In this document: positions 1 to 7,307 of the stretch, in pieces
Numbering within the stretch: position 1 is the first letter of the stretch
Layout of the letters: each line of letters begins with the position of its first letter
Assembly: GCA_035640475.1 (NCBI GenBank)
Contig: DASQWC010000097.1
Coordinates: 1-10,631 of the forward strand
DNA: 10,631 nucleotides
Direction: 5' to 3'
Origin: DASQWC01 sp035640475
GTDB lineage: Bacteria; Actinomycetota; JAICYB01
Notes under the pieces: generated by a model
Database searches by the model: none
Seen by the model: only the letters and a program-made list of their open reading frames with translations
What the model was told of the DNA's origin: nothing
Position numbers and translations under genes: made by a program

Positions 1-539
1 GGGACTTCGTGCAAAAGCCCGGCGGTGGCGAGTCTCGCCGCGGGCGCGCGACGCGCATGCGCGGCGGCGGCGCGACACTCTTCGCCGGTCTGGCGAAAGG
101 CAACGGCGCGTGGGACGACCCGATCATCCGCCAAGGCCTCGCGAAGCTGTACATCCTCGGAGAGATCGGCCGGCTGAACACCGAGCGGCTCAAGGCGACG
201 CGCGCCTCCGGCGGCGACATCCCGGGAATGGCGAACATCTCGAAGCTGCTCATGAGCGACATCGTGCGGCTGTCCCGCGATCTGGGTCTGCAGATCGTCG
301 GGGCGCAAGGCCTGCTGCATACCACGGACCCCACCGAACAGAAGGTGCTCGACGAGGCGACGGGCAATCCGTTCCTGGCCGGCATCACAGCGCAGGCGCT
401 GATGGCGCAGGCGCCCCCGATCTACGGCGGCACGGATCAGATTCAGCTCAATGTGATCGGCGAGCGGGCGCTCGGCTTGCCGAAGGAGCCGCGCGACGAC
501 CACTTGAAGCCGTTCAACGAGGTCCCTCGCAACAAGTAG
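1..539 (+). CDS. Acyl-CoA dehydrogenase, C-terminal fragment (5' end outside window)
   Basis: This is the C-terminal part (about 178 residues) of a FAD-dependent acyl-CoA dehydrogenase, which introduces an alpha-beta double bond into acyl-CoA thioesters. The frame is open to the left edge, so the GTG at position 9 is probably internal. The segment matches the all-helical C-terminal domain: a helix with KLYILGEIGRLNTER, then GMANISKLLMSD and GAQGLL, and the family's closing signature IYGGTDQIQLNVIGERALGLP. At the YxGT site, where medium-chain enzymes carry the catalytic Glu (YEGT), this protein has Gly. That is common in actinobacterial FadE proteins, which place the base elsewhere or pair with a second subunit, so activity cannot be judged from this fragment. 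It ends in TAG, 81 bp before the cyclase gene on the same strand. The family is secure; the substrate is unknown. Confidence 0.93.
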   Translation, partial: DFVQKPGGGESRRGRATRMRGGGATLFAGLAKGNGAWDDPIIRQGLAKLYILGEIGRLNTERLKATRASGGDIPGMANISKLLMSDIVRLSRDLGLQIVGAQGLLHTTDPTEQKVLDEATGNPFLAGITAQALMAQAPPIYGGTDQIQLNVIGERALGLPKEPRDDHLKPFNEVPRNK

Positions 540-620
540 CGATCGAGCAGATCGGTCTCGCGGCGCATCGTCGCGTCGCGCAAGATTGAATCATGCAGGC
601 GGGTAACGGCGGCCCCAGCT

Positions 621-3600
621 ATGGCTGATCAGACCTTCGTGCTTACGGACGTCGAGAGCTCGACGGCGCTGTGGGAGCGGTACCCGGACCAGATGTCCGA
701 AGCGATCGTGATCCACGAACGCATCATCGTCGATGCCGTTTCGCGCTCCGGCGGCGAGATCGTGCGCAGCCGCGGCGAAGGCGACTCGCTGTTCGCGGTC
801 TTCGACTCGCCGCTTGCCGCGGTCGAGGCGGCCGCATCGTTCGGGCGATCGTTGGCAGCGACGCAATGGACCGAGGAAGCGCCGATCCGAACGCGGGTCG
901 CCGTCTATACCGGCGAGGCTGAAGCTCGGGACGGCGACTATTACGGGACGACGGTGAACCGCGCCGCGCGCGTCCGTTCGCTCGCCTTCGGCGGACAGAT
1001 TCTCCTCGGCGAGGACACAGCGGCGATGGTGCGCGATCGGCTCCCGCCCCGCACCGCGCTCGTCGATCTGGGCCCCCGGCAGCTCAAGGACCTGGCCGTG
1101 GCCGAGCGCGTCTTCGAGCTTGCGTTGATCGACGCCGATCTGCCCCCGGATCCTTTGTCGGACGCCGACGCCTCGAACGACTTGTGGATCGAGCGTCAGC
1201 TCTCCTCCGGATTCGTCGATCGGGATGCCGAGCGGGAGCAGCTCGTCCGAGCGTGGGATTCCGCCGTCGCCGGTGAGCGCGTGCTCGCCCTCGTGGAAGG
1301 GGAGTCTGGAATCGGAAAGACGACGCTCGCCGCAGCTATCGCCCGCCACGCTCAACGGAGCAACGATGGCATCGTCCTCTACGGAAGGTGGGACGAGGAC
1401 GTCATCGCGTCGTTCCAGGCCCTGCGCGAAGCACTGGGGACGTACGCACGGGCGTGTCCGCGCTCGGTCCTGCGTGCCGACTTGCGGGGCGTAGCAGACG
1501 AAATCGCGCGTCTGCTGCCGGACGTCGTCAAACGTGCCGGCGAAAGTCCGCCGCCTCCCAACGGCGTCGTCGAAGCGGAGCGACTCCGGCTGTTCGAAGC
1601 GCTCGATGTTTGGCTCTCGGCAATCGCCTCCCGCCGGCCGCTGTGCCTCGTTCTCGACGATCTGCAATGGGCGGATCGGTCGTCACTTCTCTTGCTCATG
1701 CACCTCATCCGTTCACCGCTGAAGGCACCCCTGTTCGTCCTCGCGACATACCGCAGGGACGTCGATCCGCCCGGAGAGCTGCTTCGATTCGTTCCCGGTC
1801 TCGCGCGTGAGGCGAACGTGCACCGCGTCTCGCTCGCGGGGCTGGAGAGGCGGGACATCGTCGATCTGATGGGACGCTTCGGCGGCCCCGGCGGCGCGGA
1901 GGCAGCGAAGCTCGCGCGCGAGCTGCACAGGGAGACCGACGGCAACCCGCTCTTCGTGCGCGAGATGGTGCTGCACCTGTCCGAGCAGAGCTCTCTTCGC
2001 CCCGCCGAGAGCCGGAGGCTCGACCTGCCCGAGTCGGTGCGCGAGCTCGTGCGGTGGCGTCTGCTCCCGTTGACCCAGGAGGCCAGAGAAGCACTGGCCA
2101 TCGCCGCCGTCGTCGGACAGGAGTTCGACCCGGATGTCGTGTCTGGGGCGCTGGGGGTTTCGTCCGAGTCATTGATGGAAGCACTCGAAGAGAGCTGTCG
2201 AGCGGGCATCCTCCACGAGGGTGACTCCGGCGAGCGCTATGCGTTCTCGCATGCGGTCGTCCGCAAGGCGCTGCTCGAGGATCTGACCGGCGCGAGACGA
2301 TCCCGGTACCACTGGCGGATCGGCGACTTCCTCGAGCAGCGTTCGATTCCGGTCGAGCCGAGCGAGCTCGCCTACCACTTCTGCGCGGCGGTGACCGCCG
2401 AGCGCGCGGACAAGGCAATCTCCTACGCGCGCGCGGCAGCCGGCCGGGCCATGGATGAGCTCGCCTTCGAGACTGCGATCCGGCACTTCGAGCGCGCGAT
2501 CGAGATCCAGTCGTCGCACCGTCCGAACGACGGTGGTCTGCGGACCGAGCTGCTCCTGGCGCTGGGTGCCGCCTTGGATCGCGCCGGGGAGTACGACAAG
2601 CGCGGCGAGACGTTCGTCGCGGCTGCCGATGAGGCGCGAAAACTGGATCGTACGGACCTGTTCACACGAGCAGCCATCGGGTATCGGGGCGTTTTGCCGG
2701 CGGCGACCCAGCTCGATCCGCGCGGTCTGGCGCTGTTGGAAGAGGCGCTCGAGCGCCTCGGCCCGGAACCGTCGCGGTTCCGTGCGCTCGTCCTCGGACG
2801 GCTGGCGCACTCCCTGCAGCTCCAGCCGCCGCGCGCGCGCCGCGCTGCACTCGCGGACGAGGCCGTCCGGATCGCGCGCGGCCTCGGCGATCAAGGCGTG
2901 CTTGCCGAGGCGCTGAGCTATCGGTGCTGGGCGCTGGACGGGCCGGACGACATGAAGGACCAGCTCGCAGCCGCGGAGGAGATCCGGGCGCTCGCCGACG
3001 CGCTCGGACGCCGGGAGCTCATCTTGCGTTCGCTGCACCTGCGGACGGACGCGCTGTTCGAAGCCGGCGACTTCGAGGCTTTGCATCGCGCGCTCGACGA
3101 GATGGCGGAGCTGGGCGCCGAGCTTCGCTACCCCGAATACACGCGGATCACGCGCGCATGGGACGCCGTTTTCGCGGTGATCGAGGGCCGGTACGAGGAC
3201 GCCGAGGAGATCGCCGAGGACGTTCGGCAGCAATTGATCCGCATGGCTCATCCGCAACAGGAGCTTGTGTACAGAGGGCTTCTCCACCCGATTGCGTGGT
3301 TGCGCGGTGAGATGGCCGCGCAGCTCCCCATATACGAGGCGATCCTCGCGGCGATGCCCGAGCAGCTCCTCGGACGCATGCTTGTTGCGTGGGTTTCCGC
3401 TGAGGCCGGGATGCTCGATCGGTCGCGCGAGACGCTGACCGAGATCCCGTACGAGGCGGCGATCACGCTCGACAAGAACTTTCCGTGGTGGGCGACGATC
3501 GTGGGGCTCGTGTCCGCAACCTCGCTGGTTGGTGATCGCGAATGGGCAGAACGGCTGTACGAAATCGTTCTTCCCTACGCGGACCGGATCGCCGTGAGCG

Positions 3601-3899
3601 GCTCGACCTCGTTCCTCGGTTCGGCTCGCTACCACCTCGCCGTCCTCGCGACGACGCTCGAGCGATACGACGACGCGATCGAGCACTTCGAGGCGGCCGT
3701 CGAGAAGCACCGGGAGCTGAATGCTCGCCCCCTTCTTGCCCTGACCGAGATCTCGTTTTCGAAGATGCTCGCCGCAAGGCGAAGGCCGGGAGATGAGGAG
3801 CAGGCACAAGACCTGCGCGCGTCGGCACTTGCCGTTGCCGATGAGCTCGGGCTCGGCGCCGTGACGTATCGCGCCTCGCTCGACGCGCCTCAGACCTGA
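621..3899 (+). CDS. Class III adenylate/guanylate cyclase fused to STAND-type ATPase and TPR-like tail
   Basis: A 1092-residue cytoplasmic signalling protein. Residues about 5-165 form a class III nucleotidyl cyclase domain: metal-binding Asp10 in FVLTDVESST, Asp55 in RGEGDSLFAVF, Asp106 in GDYYG, and the Asn113/Arg117 pair in VNRAAR. The position aligning with the adenine-selecting Lys appears to be Arg51, so activity and ATP/GTP preference are uncertain. The domain closes with LKDLAVAERVFEL, typical of this group. Residues about 198-400 are a P-loop ATPase with Walker A GESGIGKTT (227-235) and Walker B LVLDDLQWAD (343-352). A winged-helix-like region follows, to about 560. From about 590 to the end the protein is helical and TPR-like. 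No C-terminal LuxR-type HTH is seen. The ATG at 621 starts immediately before the cyclase core and lacks a strong Shine-Dalgarno. Similar multidomain proteins are abundant in actinobacteria and mostly of unknown ligand; coupling ATPase state to cyclic nucleotide output is inference. Confidence 0.93.
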   Translation: MADQTFVLTDVESSTALWERYPDQMSEAIVIHERIIVDAVSRSGGEIVRSRGEGDSLFAVFDSPLAAVEAAASFGRSLAATQWTEEAPIRTRVAVYTGEAEARDGDYYGTTVNRAARVRSLAFGGQILLGEDTAAMVRDRLPPRTALVDLGPRQLKDLAVAERVFELALIDADLPPDPLSDADASNDLWIERQLSSGFVDRDAEREQLVRAWDSAVAGERVLALVEGESGIGKTTLAAAIARHAQRSNDGIVLYGRWDEDVIASFQALREALGTYARACPRSVLRADLRGVADEIARLLPDVVKRAGESPPPPNGVVEAERLRLFEALDVWLSAIASRRPLCLVLDDLQWADRSSLLLLMHLIRSPLKAPLFVLATYRRDVDPPGELLRFVPGLAREANVHRVSLAGLERRDIVDLMGRFGGPGGAEAAKLARELHRETDGNPLFVREMVLHLSEQSSLRPAESRRLDLPESVRELVRWRLLPLTQEAREALAIAAVVGQEFDPDVVSGALGVSSESLMEALEESCRAGILHEGDSGERYAFSHAVVRKALLEDLTGARRSRYHWRIGDFLEQRSIPVEPSELAYHFCAAVTAERADKAISYARAAAGRAMDELAFETAIRHFERAIEIQSSHRPNDGGLRTELLLALGAALDRAGEYDKRGETFVAAADEARKLDRTDLFTRAAIGYRGVLPAATQLDPRGLALLEEALERLGPEPSRFRALVLGRLAHSLQLQPPRARRAALADEAVRIARGLGDQGVLAEALSYRCWALDGPDDMKDQLAAAEEIRALADALGRRELILRSLHLRTDALFEAGDFEALHRALDEMAELGAELRYPEYTRITRAWDAVFAVIEGRYEDAEEIAEDVRQQLIRMAHPQQELVYRGLLHPIAWLRGEMAAQLPIYEAILAAMPEQLLGRMLVAWVSAEAGMLDRSRETLTEIPYEAAITLDKNFPWWATIVGLVSATSLVGDREWAERLYEIVLPYADRIAVSGSTSFLGSARYHLAVLATTLERYDDAIEHFEAAVEKHRELNARPLLALTEISFSKMLAARRRPGDEEQAQDLRASALAVADELGLGAVTYRASLDAPQT

Positions 3900-5443
3900 G
3901 CGGTCTTCTCCAGGTGGTCCGTGATGATCGGGAAGACGTCCCTGTGTGCGTTCCGGCCGATGAACGCGTCGAGGTGAGCGTAATCGCGCAGGATCTCACG
4001 GCGGTACAACGCCGGGTCATTCTTCTCACGTAACCAGTCGTAGGTCCGCTCGCTGCCTTTCGGCAGGAACATGGTGTTGCGATCGCCGTGGAGGATGAGC
4101 AACGGGATCGCCAAACCCTTCGGATTCGTCACGTACACGTTGCGCCCGTCACGGTCGAGGATGTACCCCTTCCGAAAGGCCTCGGCGTACTGCTTTCCGG
4201 CGGTGAGGTTGCCGAAGCCGTACATCCCCTGGAGCGCTACGTGCGTGTCGTTGTTGAGTTGTGCGTGCTGGTGCACCTTCCCGTAGATCGCATTCATGAA
4301 GCGACACACGGACTGTCCGCAGCGCTCGTCGTCCTCGATCGGATGCAGCCGCAGAAGGATGTCGACGAGCTGATTACCCAGCGTGCCGCGAGTCATCGGA
4401 CGGAGTCCGAGGAACAGCCGTGCGAGCACGCCTTCGAGCCGCAGCTTGTTCTTCAGTTTCGTCCAGACGCTCGGGACGAGAAACGGCGTGAGAGCAGAGA
4501 CGACGGCCGAACGCACGCCCTGCAACCCCGCGAGCATCGCCATCTCGAAGGTCAGCGCGCCGGTGCAGTGCGCGACGACCTGGACGCTGTTCTTGTTCGT
4601 GTGCGTCCGGACGAAGTCGACGGCCGCCGGCCAATCCTCGAGCGCGACGTCGTCGAGCGAGTATCGCTTTTGCGCGGCCTGCAGCAGGATGCTTCCGCGG
4701 TCGTCGAACAGCCATACGTCGTACTTCCGTTTGTACAAGTACTCGACGAGATTGGTCTCGATCGTGTTGACGAGGAAGGACGTTGCCGACATCGCGAACC
4801 CCGGAGAGAGAAGTACGGGTCCTTTGCCGCCGCCGTTGTAGCGGTAGAGCTGCATCCTCGTCCCCGGGCCTCGGTCGAGTCCCGGCTGCCATGTGCCGTT
4901 GGTGTAGGAGAACGCCTCGAGCGGTCCGAGCTTCAGCGCCCGCTTGTCGGTGACCGGGATCTTCGGCACCGGCGTCTTCGGGAACTGGCCGGGCGAGTCC
5001 AGGACGCCACCGTAGATGCTGAGCAGCCGGCGGACGAACATCCACAAGAAGCGAAGGCGCGCGCGCAGTCTGGTTCTGTTGTCCGGCGCCCGCGGAGCGT
5101 CGATGCTCGCGAGAAGCCGGAGGAAGTCGGTCAGATCGACGTGCACGATTCCGGTTCCGATGACGTTCTCTGCTTGATCGGTAACGGTCGCGTAGGCGGT
5201 CGTCGTTTCCCGCCAAGCTTTGAAACTGCCGCGCTCGCGCAGGTTCTTGACCAGATGCAGCGTGTAGCGCTCGTCGGCCTCCCCCCGCAATTCCATGTCG
5301 TAGTGCATGTGATGGGTCTCGACGGCTTCAACGTCCGCGACGAATAGCCGGTACGTGCCGGTGGCGACCAGCCGCCGCGATGAGAGTGATGGGGCGAGGA
5401 CCGTGCCGGTGAGGTGAGCGGACGTCGCCTCTTTGCGCAGCAC
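3890..5443 (-). CDS. Alpha/beta hydrolase with Cys nucleophile (probable C-terminal half of a GMC-hydrolase fusion)
   Basis: This is the 517-residue open frame downstream of the GMC gene. Residues about 1-115 (HLTGTVLAPSL, TYRLFVADVEA, IGTGIVHVDLTDFLRLL) look like the beta-rich domain that follows GMC oxidoreductases in large fused proteins. Residues about 200-517 are an alpha/beta hydrolase with a strand/oxyanion region (PVLLSPGFAMSATSF), a nucleophile elbow VVAHCTGAL with Cys293, acid Asp454 in LHGDRNT, and His490 in YAHLD. Cys replaces the usual Ser, as in dienelactone hydrolases and PHA synthases. The first possible start (GTG 5443) has no Shine-Dalgarno, lies inside the upstream gene and cuts the beta-rich domain. 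The frame stays coherent upstream of it (IDYDDVEQ), so it is probably not an independent start. The stop overlaps the convergent cyclase gene by 10 bp. Ester, thioester or lactone hydrolysis, or acyl transfer, are possible; the substrate is unknown. Confidence 0.85.
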   Translation of the reverse strand: MLRKEATSAHLTGTVLAPSLSSRRLVATGTYRLFVADVEAVETHHMHYDMELRGEADERYTLHLVKNLRERGSFKAWRETTTAYATVTDQAENVIGTGIVHVDLTDFLRLLASIDAPRAPDNRTRLRARLRFLWMFVRRLLSIYGGVLDSPGQFPKTPVPKIPVTDKRALKLGPLEAFSYTNGTWQPGLDRGPGTRMQLYRYNGGGKGPVLLSPGFAMSATSFLVNTIETNLVEYLYKRKYDVWLFDDRGSILLQAAQKRYSLDDVALEDWPAAVDFVRTHTNKNSVQVVAHCTGALTFEMAMLAGLQGVRSAVVSALTPFLVPSVWTKLKNKLRLEGVLARLFLGLRPMTRGTLGNQLVDILLRLHPIEDDERCGQSVCRFMNAIYGKVHQHAQLNNDTHVALQGMYGFGNLTAGKQYAEAFRKGYILDRDGRNVYVTNPKGLAIPLLILHGDRNTMFLPKGSERTYDWLREKNDPALYRREILRDYAHLDAFIGRNAHRDVFPIITDHLEKTAQV

Positions 5444-7307
5444 CTGCTCGACGTCGTCGTAGTCGATCGTTGACGACGACGTCGATCGGCGACCCTTCGT
5501 CGCGCCCGATGACCTCGCCTTGGTCGTAGTCGCCGGTTACACGCGTCGAGATGTGTCCGTGCAGCCGGTCGTTGAACGTAAGGCCCATCGTTGCCCGCCG
5601 GGCCGAGGATGACTGTGCGGGAGGCGGACTGCCGGGTGGCGGCGGCTCCCACCGACTGTCCTCGATCATGAGCTCGCAGATCCGCTCGGCGAGGGCAGAG
5701 ATCGTCAGCGACGGGTTGGCACCGAGCGGCCGCGGCACGATCGCGCCGTCGGCGACGTACAGCCCGTCATGCACTCGGGTGCCGGTCCTTCCCGCGAATA
5801 CCTGGCCTTTGTGGTTGACGACTCCGGATCTCGCGTCGTCGCCCATGTCGCAACCACCCAGCGGCTGCACGGTGAGGAGTGTCGACCCGAATGGGGATGC
5901 CCAGATCGGGTTCGGGACGAATGTGCCGCCGAGCGCGGCCGACGCCTGTCGGACTGTCTCGTTGAGGCGATCGAACACCGGGCGCTGCGACACGTTGGGC
6001 CAACGAATGTTGAGCCGGTCGTCCTCCAGCACGAGCTCGCCTGAGTCGTCGTCGACGCTCATGACCAGATACGTGAGGGTGCGATCCGTCGGTCCGCGAC
6101 GCGTGCTGAAGGCCGCCTCCACGAGCTGACCGAGCCGCTTGAGAACCCGTTCGAGCCCGCGCGAGCCGTCGCGTCCGAACGCGAGCGCCGACAGTCCCCA
6201 AACGCCGCCCGCGGCGCGGCCCAGCGCGCCGGGGATCGCTCCTTCCTGGATCAGGACGGGTCCTTCCGCAGTATCCAGCTCGATCATTGCGTTGATGCAC
6301 GTCCCCACGGGGTCGGTGACCGGCTCGCGCCCGGTGCCGATGCCGCGTACGGAGCGGTCGGTGTCGAAGGCGAAGGCGACGACGTCGCCGTTGCCGGTGA
6401 ACGAGAGGCCGAGCCGTTCGGATACGTCGAGGCCCGCGTAGCGGGAACGGAGCAAGATCTCGGTCGAGCCGAGCGATCCCGCGGCCAGCACGACGACGTC
6501 GGCGGTGACGAACCGCGTGCGTCGCCACGGCCGTCGCCGCGCGACGGACAGGTCGACGTACTCGATCAGCCACGTGCCGTCCGGCCGCTTGCGGACGGTG
6601 CGCGCTTGGATCTCGGTGAAGATGTGCGCTCCGTGCCGGTGCGCATCCGGCAGGTAGTTCATGAGGACCGTGTTCTTGGCCCAGTGGTTGCATCCGGTGA
6701 CGCAGTCGCCGCATAGGCTGCACGCCCTCTGCTCGATGCCGGCCGCGTTGGTGCCGTCGGCGAAGGTGACGTTGAGCTTCGCCGGCTCCACCGTCGCTCC
6801 GAGGGCGGCCGCCGACGCTTCGAGCGCACGCACTTTGGGGAGCTCCGGAATGCTCACCGGTGCATATTGGGAGCCGAGCATCGTTTCGGCCCGGGCGTAA
6901 TAGGGCTCGAGGACGTCGGCGCCGTTGCCCCGTAGCTCGGACGGCCAGCGGTCGTCGTCGAAGATCTCAGGTTCGGCACGCTTGGCAACGTTGGCGTTGA
7001 TCAGGGACGTGCCGCCCAGCCCGCACCCGCGCACGACGCCGATATCGGATCCGAGATTGAAATCGATCAGCGCGGTCGGGGAGCCGACGTGGCCGCGCCG
7101 TGTCTGAGCCTGGACCTGGCGGAGCGCCGACGCGGGACTGTCCGGATACTCGCCCGGGTGCAACTCCTTGCCGCGCTCGAGCACGCATACCGAGCGGCCC
7201 GCACGCGCGAGTCGCGACGCCGCGATGCCACCGCCGTAGCCGGAACCCACGACGACGACGTCGTAGTGCTCGTGCATCTCATGGGTGGGCCGCGCCATTC
7301 GTTCCAT
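5328..7307 (-). CDS. GMC oxidoreductase, cholesterol-oxidase-like (N-terminal half of a frameshifted fusion)
   Basis: A flavoprotein of the glucose-methanol-choline family, closest in motifs to the cholesterol-oxidase/ChoD group that oxidises sterol-type alcohols. Features are the FAD-binding VVVVGSGYGGG (17-27), RGCGLGGTSLINANV (93-107), a four-Cys motif CSLCGDCVTGC (196-206), VVLAAGSLGSTEILL (272-286), and the C-terminal QPLGGCDMG (481-489) and PLGANPSLTISALAER (527-542). Asn531 is kept, but Gln481 sits where HPLGGC-type enzymes have the active-site His. A Pro-rich linker (554-563) leads into the next domain (GLTFNDRLHGHIS). Coherent sequence stops at about Asn613 (5469). The remaining tail to 5328 is Arg-rich and out of frame, while the proper continuation lies in the hydrolase frame. 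The ATG at 7307 overlaps the acyltransferase stop as TGATG, indicating coupling; ATGs at 7298 or 7277 are alternative starts. No signal peptide is seen. Confidence 0.9.
   Translation of the reverse strand: MERMARPTHEMHEHYDVVVVGSGYGGGIAASRLARAGRSVCVLERGKELHPGEYPDSPASALRQVQAQTRRGHVGSPTALIDFNLGSDIGVVRGCGLGGTSLINANVAKRAEPEIFDDDRWPSELRGNGADVLEPYYARAETMLGSQYAPVSIPELPKVRALEASAAALGATVEPAKLNVTFADGTNAAGIEQRACSLCGDCVTGCNHWAKNTVLMNYLPDAHRHGAHIFTEIQARTVRKRPDGTWLIEYVDLSVARRRPWRRTRFVTADVVVLAAGSLGSTEILLRSRYAGLDVSERLGLSFTGNGDVVAFAFDTDRSVRGIGTGREPVTDPVGTCINAMIELDTAEGPVLIQEGAIPGALGRAAGGVWGLSALAFGRDGSRGLERVLKRLGQLVEAAFSTRRGPTDRTLTYLVMSVDDDSGELVLEDDRLNIRWPNVSQRPVFDRLNETVRQASAALGGTFVPNPIWASPFGSTLLTVQPLGGCDMGDDARSGVVNHKGQVFAGRTGTRVHDGLYVADGAIVPRPLGANPSLTISALAERICELMIEDSRWEPPPPGSPPPAQSSSARRATMGLTFNDRLHGHISTRVTGDYDQGEVIGRDEGSPIDVVVNDRLRRRRAGAAQRGDVRSPHRHGPRPITLIAAAGRHRHVPAIRRGR
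5443..5480 (-). other. Probable frameshift joining GMC oxidoreductase and hydrolase into one gene (about 7307-3890)
   Basis: On the minus strand the GMC frame reads coherently to V-V-V-N, then turns into Arg-rich sequence. The hydrolase frame immediately before its first GTG reads I-D-Y-D-D-V-E-Q, which fits a continuous beta-rich domain. Removing one base, most simply the G at 5468, gives VVVN-IDYDDVEQ-VLRKEATSAHLTG and one protein of about 1138 residues (613+8+517). GMC proteins with this C-terminal domain and a fused alpha/beta hydrolase are a known architecture. There is no homopolymer and no obvious slippery heptamer, so a real mutation or a sequence error is more likely than programmed frameshifting. 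Confidence 0.8.
5448..5485. repeat. Perfect 13-bp inverted repeat with 12-nt loop at the frameshift
   Basis: TCGACGTCGTCGT (5448-5460) is exactly complementary to ACGACGACGTCGA (5473-5485), and the 12-nt loop (5461-5472) holds the inferred extra base at 5468. The arms code for Asp-Val-Val-Val and Asp-Asp-Val-Glu, so GAC/GTC codon use may have produced them by chance. An 8-bp direct repeat, GTCGATCG, also lies at 5462-5469 and 5481-5488. Confidence 0.75.

Noticed and set aside
540..620. Promoter or riboswitch between the acyl-CoA dehydrogenase and cyclase genes
   Set aside because: No convincing -10/-35 pair, strong hairpin or conserved motif could be recognised in these 81 bp.
591..1667. 358-residue minus-strand open frame opposite the cyclase domain
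   Set aside because: The opposite strand encodes clear cyclase and Walker motifs. This frame has only low-complexity Arg/Asp-rich sequence.
2169..3809. 546-residue minus-strand open frame
   Set aside because: It lies antisense to the cyclase/ATPase gene, has Arg-rich composition and no recognisable motif. Long antisense frames are expected in DNA this GC-rich.
4088..5347. 419-residue plus-strand open frame opposite the hydrolase
   Set aside because: It is a shadow of the hydrolase gene, whose triad and fold motifs are on the minus strand.
5443..5480. Programmed ribosomal frameshift between GMC and hydrolase
   Set aside because: No slippery heptamer, homopolymer or in-frame stop at the shift point was found. 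The hairpin is better explained by GAC/GTC-rich codons, so a mutation or sequence error is preferred.
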